Positions 1 to 5,855 of a stretch of 7,169 nucleotides of DNA are shown here, in pieces. Below the pieces are notes generated by a model. The model was given only the letters and a program-made list of their open reading frames with translations. It had not been told where the DNA came from and did not search any database. This DNA comes from Flavobacteriia bacterium (GTDB taxonomy: Bacteria > Bacteroidota > Bacteroidia > Flavobacteriales > Schleiferiaceae), in contig CATILC010000177.1 of assembly GCA_949516455.1 (NCBI GenBank), forward strand, positions 1 through 7,169, in the 5' to 3' direction. Position 1 is the first letter of the stretch, and each line of letters opens with the position of its first letter. The translations under genes and the position numbers were made by a program.

Positions 1-5
1 CCGTC

Positions 6-1073
6 ATGGATAAAAAACTGATCTCGAAAAAAAAGATCCCCTTCCCCATCACGGATCGCTTGCTGAGTTACCTCGAAGAGTTTGGACGCAGCATTCAGAT
101 CCCCATAGCCTATCCCGACTTGCTCCGTTTTGAAGACAGCGTACCCATTGTCGATGAATCCGGGGAAGACACCTTGTGGATCAACTGCATCTACTCTTCC
201 AGCGAACTGGATGAACTCGTACTCAATCTCAAGCGGCTTTATTCGATCCTGCATGCCGATGGCAGCGACACCATCCTCCCCTACATCACCATCGACAGCA
301 TTGCCTTCTGCACCTTTGGCAACACCAAGCCCTTCCGCATCAAGGTGCGGAACATCATCAATGACAACTACATCTTTCTCTACATCAAGCAGTGTGACGC
401 ATCGAGGATCTACGGCCTGGAACTCGAACACCTGCTTTCGCCCAATCCCATCAACTTTCTGATCCATCGCGACACACTGATCGAGGAGCACATTGCGGGC
501 ATCCCTGGAGATGTATTCATCAAGGAAAAATTGGGTGGACTGGCCATGCAGGACAAAAGGGCCTTGGCCAAAGAATACGTCAAGTTCAACGAACGAAGCT
601 TCATCCGACTGCTCGGAGACATGCGCTCGTACAATTACGTGGTGGTCATCACTCAGGATTTTGACCGGGTTCAATACCGGATCCGTGCGATCGATTTCGA
701 TCAGCAGAGCTACGAGGGCAACTCCAAAGTCTACAAACCTCAATTCCTTCCGGAAAACAGTCGCCTTTCACAAATGACCCTTGATGTGCTGACGCCCGGT
801 TCCATGGACCAATACATCAAAGAGGAACGCTCCCTTTTGGCCAAGCGGGCGACAAGTGAAAACAAACGACTCCTCGCGCTGATGGACTGCATGCGGGAAG
901 ACCATATTTCAAGTCCAGAAAAGATCGAGGAACTCCGGACCGACCTCTTTGCACTGACCCGGGATGTTCACTTCAAAAAGGCCCAAAATATGGGGGAGAT
1001 CCTGCAAGCTGCCCTTGACTTTGTAACGCGCAACTACCAAAGTGAAAATCCGTTCATAAACTCCGGATTCTAG
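6..1073 (+). CDS. Uncharacterised protein with kinase-like catalytic motifs, upstream of PEP synthase
   Basis: I cannot assign a characterised family, although the sequence resembles conserved hypothetical proteins I associate with Bacteroidetes. The 355 residues look cytoplasmic: there is no signal peptide and no membrane segment. Residues 158-176 hold a conserved-looking stretch (EEHIAGIPGDVF). Residues 199-233 read like a protein-kinase or aminoglycoside-phosphotransferase catalytic core: GDMRSYN puts D205 five residues before N210, as in HxDxxxxN loops. A hydrophobic strand follows, then AIDFDQ (D230-F231-D232) in the place of a DFG motif. The C-terminal third is rich in charged residues and predicted helical. 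No N-lobe glycine loop or lysine is obvious, so kinase function is inference. The first ATG lies 5 bases from the window edge, and the frame is open upstream, so the true start could be earlier. It lies 101 bases before ppsA on the same strand, which suggests but does not prove a functional link. Confidence 0.85.
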   Translation: MDKKLISKKKIPFPITDRLLSYLEEFGRSIQIPIAYPDLLRFEDSVPIVDESGEDTLWINCIYSSSELDELVLNLKRLYSILHADGSDTILPYITIDSIAFCTFGNTKPFRIKVRNIINDNYIFLYIKQCDASRIYGLELEHLLSPNPINFLIHRDTLIEEHIAGIPGDVFIKEKLGGLAMQDKRALAKEYVKFNERSFIRLLGDMRSYNYVVVITQDFDRVQYRIRAIDFDQQSYEGNSKVYKPQFLPENSRLSQMTLDVLTPGSMDQYIKEERSLLAKRATSENKRLLALMDCMREDHISSPEKIEELRTDLFALTRDVHFKKAQNMGEILQAALDFVTRNYQSENPFINSGF

Positions 1074-1117
1074 GTCAGAAGCAGAAGAAAGATATTGAAG
1101 GGGAAGGCTGCCAGCTG

Positions 1118-1152
1118 TTGCATTCATTTATCTGATCAACTCTTTATCTTTA
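1118..1152 (+). promoter_or_regulatory. Possible Bacteroidetes-type promoter before ppsA
   Basis: TTG at 1118-1120 and TATCTTTA at 1145-1152 resemble the Bacteroidetes pattern TTG(N17-23)TAnnTTTG. The last base of the -7 box does not match and the spacer is 24 bases, just outside the usual range. It would place a transcript start about 15 bases before the ppsA ATG. The match is weak, and ppsA could equally be read through from the gene upstream. Confidence 0.3.
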
Positions 1153-1174
1153 AAGCCCCTTACCCCCACACCAC

Positions 1175-3607
1175 ATGTACACCATCGATCTTTCCGAAAT
1201 ACGCCTCAGTGACCTCGATATGGTCGGAGGCAAAAATGCCTCTCTGGGCGAAATGATCCAGAACCTCGACACCCTCGGCGTAAAGGTTCCGGGTGGTTTT
1301 GCAGTGACGGTCCTCGCCTACCAGAAATACATCGAACACAACAACTTCAACGAGCGGATCAAGGCACTCATTGAGAAGATGGATGCAGACGACCTCGTAT
1401 CGCTGCGCAGAACGGGATCTGAGATTCGCCAGATCATCCGGAATGGTGAATGGCCGCTGGAACTGAAAAATGAGATCAAGGCGAAATACAAGGAGTTGTC
1501 CGGACGCTACGGCCAGGAGATCACCGACGTGGCCGTTCGTTCTTCGGCCACTGCAGAAGATCTGCCCGACGCCAGTTTCGCTGGCCAGCAAGAGACCTAT
1601 TTGAACGTACGCGGGCCCGTTCAGATCCTGTCGTCCATCCGCAACTGCTTTGCCTCTCTTTTTACCGATCGCGCCATTTCATATCGTGAGAGTTTTGACT
1701 TCGATCACTTCGAGATCGGTTTGTCCGTGTGCATCCAAAAAATGGTGCGTTCGGATCTGGCTGCCTCAGGTGTGGCCTTTTCGTTGGATACAGAAAGTGG
1801 ATTCAAGGATGTCGTCCTGATCAACGGATCCTACGGTTTGGGCGAAAGCGTGGTGCAGGGCAGTGTTTCCCCCGATGAGATCGTCGTCTTCAAACCGAGC
1901 CTGGAAAAGGGTTTTTCCTCCATTATTGAGAAGAAGATCGGACGGAAAGAAACCAAAATGATCTATGCGACGGATACGGGTCGCTTGGTGAAGACCACGG
2001 TTGTAGACGAGAAACAGCAAAAAGAATTCTGCATTACCGACGAGCAGGCGCTGCAGTTGGCCAAATGGGTATGCATCATCGAAAAACACTATTCAGAACT
2101 CAAGGGCCACTGGTGCCCCATGGACACCGAATGGGCGCTGGATGGTTTGTCGGGAGAAATGTTCATCGTTCAGGCGCGACCTGAGACCATCCATTCGCGC
2201 AGAAAGGCCAATGAATTGGTGGAATACGAGATCGATCGCTCCACAGAGGCACCGGTCGTTTTGACCGGCATCGCGGTGGGCGATAAGATCGGGCAGGGAA
2301 AGGCCCAGAAGATGTTCACACTCGATGGTCGCGACGGATCTTTTGACGGTTCAAATTTCCAGGAAGGAGACATCCTGGTGACGGAAATGACGGATCCAGA
2401 CTGGGAACCCATCATGAAAAAGTCATCGGCGATCATCACCAACAAAGGAGGCCGCACCTGCCATGCAGCCATTGTCGCAAGAGAGTTGGGCATTCCTGCC
2501 ATCGTTGGCACCATGAACGCAACCGAAATGCTCGAAAATGGGGACACCTTCACCGTCTCCTGTGCCGAGGGAGATGTGGGCAAAGTATACGCGGGCAATG
2601 TTGAATTCAAGATCAACCGCATTCAGCTGGATACGCTGCCCAAGCCAGAAACACCGATCATGCTCAATGTGGCTTCTCCCGACCTGGCATTCAAATTCGC
2701 GCAAATTCCAAATGCCGGGGTCGGACTGGCCAGAGAGGAGTTCATCATCAACAACTACATCAAGGCCCATCCCCTGGCCCTCTTGCAGCATCGTGAACTC
2801 AACGATCCAGAACTGACCAAAAACATCGAGTTGCTGATCCGCGGTTATGAGAGCGAAGAGATGTTCTTTGTCAAAAGGCTTTCGTACGGGATCGCAAAAA
2901 TTGGAGCGGCATTCTATCCGAACAACGTCATCGTTCGGCTCTCGGATTTCAAGTCGAACGAATACTCCAATCTGATGGGCGGTCAGCATTTCGAGCCGAA
3001 AGAAGAAAATCCAATGATCGGTTGGCGCGGTGCCTCGCGTTATTACTCCAAAGAATACCGATATGCATTTGGAATGGAATGCAAAGCCATCAGGCGGGTG
3101 CGGGAAAAGATGGGCCTTTCCAATGTAACGGTCATGATCCCATTTTGTCGAACAGTGGAAGAGCTGTTGCAGGTGTATGAGGTCATGAAGGAATTTGGAC
3201 TGGAACGAGGCAAAGATGGATTGCAGGTGTATTTGATGGCAGAGTTGCCTTCAAACATATTGATGGCCGAGGAATTTGCTGCACATATCGATGGATTCAG
3301 TATCGGCTCCAATGACCTCACACAACTCACTTTGGGCCTGGACAGAGACTCCTCACTGATCGCCCATATCTACAACGAAAGAAATCCGGCGGTCAAGCGA
3401 TCGATATCATCCTTGATCGAAACGGCAAAAAAGACAAAAACGAAAGTGGGGATCTGCGGACAAGGACCCTCCGACTACCCTGATTTTGCCCAATTTCTGG
3501 TGGAAGAGGGCATAGACACCATTTCCGTTACGCCCGACTCCATGCTGAAGACCATCAGAGCGCTGGCCGATGTGGAGCAGTCCATCAGAGAAAGGGCTGC
3601 TGACTAA
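1175..3607 (+). CDS. ppsA: Phosphoenolpyruvate synthase (pyruvate, water dikinase)
   Basis: This cytoplasmic enzyme converts pyruvate, ATP and water to phosphoenolpyruvate, AMP and phosphate, the entry step of gluconeogenesis from pyruvate. Three domains are visible in the usual order. The N-terminal ATP-binding domain (about 15-345) has GGKNASLGEM, VRSSATAEDLPDASFAGQ (R122), MDTEW (E319) and VQARPET. The swivelling phosphohistidine domain (about 385-475) has GGRTCHAAIVARELGIPA with catalytic H430. The C-terminal pyruvate-binding barrel (about 490-800) has NPMIGWRGASRY (R618), AELPSN (E690), GSNDLTQ (N713, D714) and GICGQGPSD with the acid/base C761. At 810 residues it is close to the 792 of the E. 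coli enzyme and looks complete and intact. The start fits the conserved N-terminus, and no Shine-Dalgarno is visible, as is common in Bacteroidetes. T428, two residues before the catalytic histidine, matches the threonine that the PpsR regulator phosphorylates in E. coli. No ppsR-like gene is visible here. Confidence 0.98.
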   Translation: MYTIDLSEIRLSDLDMVGGKNASLGEMIQNLDTLGVKVPGGFAVTVLAYQKYIEHNNFNERIKALIEKMDADDLVSLRRTGSEIRQIIRNGEWPLELKNEIKAKYKELSGRYGQEITDVAVRSSATAEDLPDASFAGQQETYLNVRGPVQILSSIRNCFASLFTDRAISYRESFDFDHFEIGLSVCIQKMVRSDLAASGVAFSLDTESGFKDVVLINGSYGLGESVVQGSVSPDEIVVFKPSLEKGFSSIIEKKIGRKETKMIYATDTGRLVKTTVVDEKQQKEFCITDEQALQLAKWVCIIEKHYSELKGHWCPMDTEWALDGLSGEMFIVQARPETIHSRRKANELVEYEIDRSTEAPVVLTGIAVGDKIGQGKAQKMFTLDGRDGSFDGSNFQEGDILVTEMTDPDWEPIMKKSSAIITNKGGRTCHAAIVARELGIPAIVGTMNATEMLENGDTFTVSCAEGDVGKVYAGNVEFKINRIQLDTLPKPETPIMLNVASPDLAFKFAQIPNAGVGLAREEFIINNYIKAHPLALLQHRELNDPELTKNIELLIRGYESEEMFFVKRLSYGIAKIGAAFYPNNVIVRLSDFKSNEYSNLMGGQHFEPKEENPMIGWRGASRYYSKEYRYAFGMECKAIRRVREKMGLSNVTVMIPFCRTVEELLQVYEVMKEFGLERGKDGLQVYLMAELPSNILMAEEFAAHIDGFSIGSNDLTQLTLGLDRDSSLIAHIYNERNPAVKRSISSLIETAKKTKTKVGICGQGPSDYPDFAQFLVEEGIDTISVTPDSMLKTIRALADVEQSIRERAAD

Positions 3608-3863
3608 AAGCAGGCTGCTCGCGTATGATTGAATGGTTTTTGGTCTCCTTTGGCGGATCAGATCCGAGTTCTTAATTGTTGTTTAAAAGTGTATTGTGCG
3701 GGATGCCTATTCCATATCTGAATATGCTCATTGGTATTCTCAAAGTCGGGATCTCGCCCTCTTTTTCCATGCGCTTTGATCCCTTCCAGAACTCCGAGCT
3801 CCTGCGTATTTTCGACAAGCAAAGAGAAATACCAGAAAGACCGAATCACCTTATCCAAGAAAA
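3608..3863 (+). other. Intergenic region between ppsA and the DUF1566 gene
   Basis: These 256 bases hold no convincing gene. There is a perfect palindrome CGGATC-A-GATCCG at 3654-3666, whose one-base centre makes it a better protein-binding dyad than an RNA hairpin. No hairpin followed by a T-run is seen that could end the ppsA transcript. TATTTTCG at 3807-3814 is one base off the TAnnTTTG -7 box, but the nearest TTTG upstream is 28 bases away, so no promoter is called. A TTG-started frame (3676-3867) overlaps the next gene by ATGA but has no recognisable protein. Confidence 0.5.
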
Positions 3864-4484
3864 ATGAAAAATCCGTTCACTCTGATCGCACTTGTTGGTT
3901 TATCCTTCTGTGTGACGGCCACTTCCCCTGTTCATGATTCTAAAAATGGACCGGCGCTCACAAAGAAGAATGAGCCAAAGGGCGTTCATTATATAGGAGA
4001 GGTGTTTGGTGGTGGCGTGGTCTTCTGGGTAGACCATTCAGGAGAACACGGGCTGATCCTGAGCATGGCCGACCTCAGTACAGGATATCCCTGGAGTAAT
4101 GTTGGCGACGCTCTTTACGAGTCGTCCAACGACTGGGACGGCCGAAACAACTCAAAAGCCATTCTCGGTCAGGACGGGCATGAAAGCAGTGCTGCCCTCC
4201 TGTGTGATGAATATGTGAATGAAGATTACGGTACGGGTACATACAGCGATTGGTATTTGCCCAGTATCTCTGAATTGAATCAGGTTTGGAATCACTATTA
4301 CGAAGTTCAGCGCGCACTTGCGTTAAGCGGAAATGCAGGCTGTGACCCACTGGTCAGGAATTATTACTGGTCTTCTACAGAGTACAAGGAAAATCGGGCT
4401 TTATACTTCGTTTTCTTTGACGGAACGGTCGGATACGAGCGCAAATCGCGAGGCAATCACGTACGCGCAGTGCGGGCCTTTTAA
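3864..4484 (+). CDS. Secreted DUF1566 / Lcl_C-domain protein
   Basis: The 206-residue product begins with a Sec signal peptide (basic MKNPF, hydrophobic 6-18). Cleavage is probably near residues 19-22, so it should be exported. Cys16 follows L-S-F, which does not fit a lipobox, so a lipoprotein is unlikely. The rest matches the DUF1566 (Lcl_C, Fibrobacter-type) fold: IGEVFGGGVVFWVD (44-57) and HGLILS at the front, the signature DWYLPSISELN (129-139), YWSSTE (168-173), and the closing VRAVRAF (200-206). The family is often found in exported or surface proteins of Bacteroidetes and Fibrobacteres. It is related to the C-type-lectin-like FGE/SUMF fold by general structure, and its biochemical role is not established. 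The ATG start is preceded by CCAAGAAAA, an A-rich start region typical of this phylum. C114 and C160 could form a disulfide outside the cytoplasm. Substrate and partner are unknown. Confidence 0.88.
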   Translation: MKNPFTLIALVGLSFCVTATSPVHDSKNGPALTKKNEPKGVHYIGEVFGGGVVFWVDHSGEHGLILSMADLSTGYPWSNVGDALYESSNDWDGRNNSKAILGQDGHESSAALLCDEYVNEDYGTGTYSDWYLPSISELNQVWNHYYEVQRALALSGNAGCDPLVRNYYWSSTEYKENRALYFVFFDGTVGYERKSRGNHVRAVRAF

Positions 4485-4485
4485 A

Positions 4486-4516
4486 TTGTCCCTGGGAACT
4501 CCAGCGCATATTTTTC
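4486..4516 (+). promoter_or_regulatory. Possible promoter for the barrel / ABM gene pair
   Basis: TTG at 4486-4488, a 20-base spacer and TATTTTTC at 4509-4516 match the Bacteroidetes TTG(N17-23)TAnnTTTG pattern except at the last base (C for G). Transcription would begin near 4522. That would make a TTG start at 4524 nearly leaderless and leaves about 20 bases of leader before the GTG at 4545. The site lies directly after the stop codon of the DUF1566 gene. Confidence 0.4.
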
Positions 4517-4523
4517 GAGCGTC

Positions 4524-5483
4524 TTGAGCACCTCATTCCAATTTGTGTTCAGTAAAGGGCCTCATGACCATGCCACAGGTCCTCAGACAGCTGTGCTGTG
4601 GATCGCATTCGCCCTCTTGTGGACATCTGCTACTGCTTATGCACAAGGATGTAGTGACGCCGGATTTTGCAGCATAGATGCTTTACGACCCAATCAGCAA
4701 AAAGAGGAAGTTCTTCGGGATCAGTTCCGGATCGGGACTTTCTACGGAAATGCCGACCATGCCATCGCCGTATACGGAATGAGCATCGCCTATGATGACG
4801 CGTGGTCCAGCTCCTGGCGAAGTGAGATCAAACTGACTTCACTGGCGCAAAGCAGCGAAGCGATACAGACTTTCGGATTGTCCGATGTGCTCATCAACAT
4901 TCACTTTCAGGCATCCCAGCGCATGGGGCTGAGCGCGGGCATCAAATGGCCCTTGTCCGATGCGTCAAATGAACTGGACGGACTTCCCCTTCCCATGGAC
5001 CACCAGTCCAGTTTGGGCACGCACGATCTGATCTTCGGATTTTCCTACGTCAGCTGGGGCATCCAATGGGCGGCCGCCCTTCAGCAACCTCTTACCCAGA
5101 ACAACAATCAGTTCCTGTCCAGTTTCTATCCCTCGGAAAATGAACTCAGTGCCTTCCCTTCCACCAACGCATTCAACCGAAGCGGCGATGTACTGTTGCG
5201 CGGCTCCTACCCCATCCAAATGGCGAATTGGACCCTGACACCCAGCATTCTGCCCATCTACCATTTGCGAAACGACCGCTATCGGGATGAGTATGGCAAA
5301 GAACATCAGATAGACGGTTCCAAAGGACTGACCCTGAATGGCAATCTTTTCATCGATTATGCTTGGAGCAGCAAGCAGGGCCTTCAATTGGCCATGGGCT
5401 TTCCCTTCATTGCCAGAAAAGCTCGCCCCGACGGACTCACCCGAACTGCGCTCCTCACGCTCGAGTACCGCATTCAACTTTAA
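4524..5483 (+). CDS. Predicted outer-membrane beta-barrel protein
   Basis: The frame reads as an exported protein with a hydrophobic signal core (LWIAFALLWTSATAYA) and likely cleavage before QGCSDAG, residues 40/41 if TTG 4524 is the start. The mature part has alternating polar and hydrophobic strands with aromatic ends, for example FGLSDVLINIHF and LLTLEYRIQL at the C-terminus. This fits an outer-membrane beta-barrel of about 280 residues, like the transporter / phenol-degradation MetA-type barrels. The N-terminal GCSDAGFCSIDAL (C43, C49) and C-terminal ARPDGLTR resemble conserved marks of a Bacteroidetes barrel family I recall as uncharacterised. The start is unclear: no in-frame ATG lies between the preceding stop (4482-4484) and the signal peptide. 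TTG 4524, GTG 4545 and GTG 4593 are the choices, and GTG 4545 gives the most usual signal peptide length. The next gene starts 9 bases after the stop, so the two probably share a transcript. Cargo is unknown. Confidence 0.82.
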   Translation: MSTSFQFVFSKGPHDHATGPQTAVLWIAFALLWTSATAYAQGCSDAGFCSIDALRPNQQKEEVLRDQFRIGTFYGNADHAIAVYGMSIAYDDAWSSSWRSEIKLTSLAQSSEAIQTFGLSDVLINIHFQASQRMGLSAGIKWPLSDASNELDGLPLPMDHQSSLGTHDLIFGFSYVSWGIQWAAALQQPLTQNNNQFLSSFYPSENELSAFPSTNAFNRSGDVLLRGSYPIQMANWTLTPSILPIYHLRNDRYRDEYGKEHQIDGSKGLTLNGNLFIDYAWSSKQGLQLAMGFPFIARKARPDGLTRTALLTLEYRIQL

Positions 5484-5492
5484 TTCGAAGAG

Positions 5493-5798
5493 ATGTTCGC
5501 CCTGGTCTACCGCTTCCGCATCCATGAAAACAGCGAGCAGGCCTTTATTGCTTCGTGGGCAGAACTCACCCGCATGATCCGAGAACACGAGGGCAGCCAG
5601 GGATCGCGCTTGCACAAGGAAGATGAAACCACCTACATCGCCTATGCTCAATGGCCCAGCAAGGCCCATTGGGAAGCATCCGGAGAAGGATTGCCGTCCG
5701 AAGCCGATGCCGTTCGGGAACGCATGCGCGCATGCTGCATCTCTGTGGAGTGTCTGCACGAATTGGAATGTATTAAGGATTTTCTGCATCAGGTTTGA
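5493..5798 (+). CDS. ABM-type small protein (antibiotic biosynthesis monooxygenase-like)
   Basis: This cytoplasmic protein of 101 residues has the length and pattern of the ABM (dimeric alpha+beta barrel) family. A first strand FALVYRFRI is followed by a helix EQAFIASWAELTRMIREH, then SQGSRLHKEDETTYIAYAQWPSKAHWEAS. The last stretch covers two strands and the typical W-x-S-x-x-x-W motif. Family members include monooxygenases, haem-degrading enzymes and small detoxification proteins, and the sequence does not show which applies. The C-terminal part holds four cysteines within 12 residues (C81, C82, C87, C92), which is unusual for a protein this small. The ATG at 5493 follows TTCGAAGAG, 9 bases after the stop of the barrel gene, so the two are likely co-transcribed. 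Confidence 0.85.
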   Translation: MFALVYRFRIHENSEQAFIASWAELTRMIREHEGSQGSRLHKEDETTYIAYAQWPSKAHWEASGEGLPSEADAVRERMRACCISVECLHELECIKDFLHQV

Positions 5799-5831
5799 AA
5801 CCCCTTTGGGAAAGGCCTTACATGAGGGGTT
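5799..5831 (+). repeat. Inverted repeat with nested hairpin between the ABM and GH16 genes
   Basis: AACCCCT (5799-5805) and AGGGGTT (5825-5831) are perfect 7-base inverted arms. Inside and overlapping them, CCTTT-GGG-AAAGG (5803-5815) forms a competing 5-base hairpin, and AAGGCCTT (5812-5819) is a perfect palindrome. The block starts one base after the ABM stop codon and its last base is the first base of the GH16 promoter -7 box. With no T-run behind it, it is a poor intrinsic terminator. An operator or a weak terminator are both possible. Confidence 0.5.
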
Positions 5832-5838
5832 ATCTTTG
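5806..5838 (+). promoter_or_regulatory. Bacteroidetes-type promoter for the GH16 gene
   Basis: TTG at 5806-5808 (within TTTG 5805-5808), a 22-base spacer and TATCTTTG at 5831-5838 give a full match to TTG(N17-23)TAnnTTTG. Transcription would begin about 7 bases further on, leaving a leader of roughly 10 bases before the ATG at 5856. This is the best promoter in the window and marks the GH16 gene as a separate transcription unit. Confidence 0.65.
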
Positions 5839-5855
5839 CCTAAAGTGGAAAGTAA

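Noticed and set aside
3676..3867. 63-codon TTG-started frame that overlaps the DUF1566 start by ATGA
   Set aside because: The overlap suggests coupling, but the start is TTG, the product has no recognisable domain, and the gap has no convincing promoter for it. A chance open frame is more likely.
3909..3914. Lipobox in the DUF1566 protein (L-S-F-C16)
   Set aside because: The residue before the cysteine is Phe, where a lipobox needs Gly, Ala or Ser, so ordinary Sec cleavage is more likely.
3864..5483. A single DUF1566-barrel protein split by one stop codon
   Set aside because: The two frames are in phase with only TAA between them, but the first ends on the canonical VRAVRAF of its family and the second begins with its own signal peptide. 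They are separate genes.
4965..5789. 274-codon frame on the - strand across the barrel and ABM genes
   Set aside because: It lies antisense to two genes with clear family patterns, its translation has no recognisable domain, and it crosses the boundary between them. It is a by-product of the codon pattern on the + strand.
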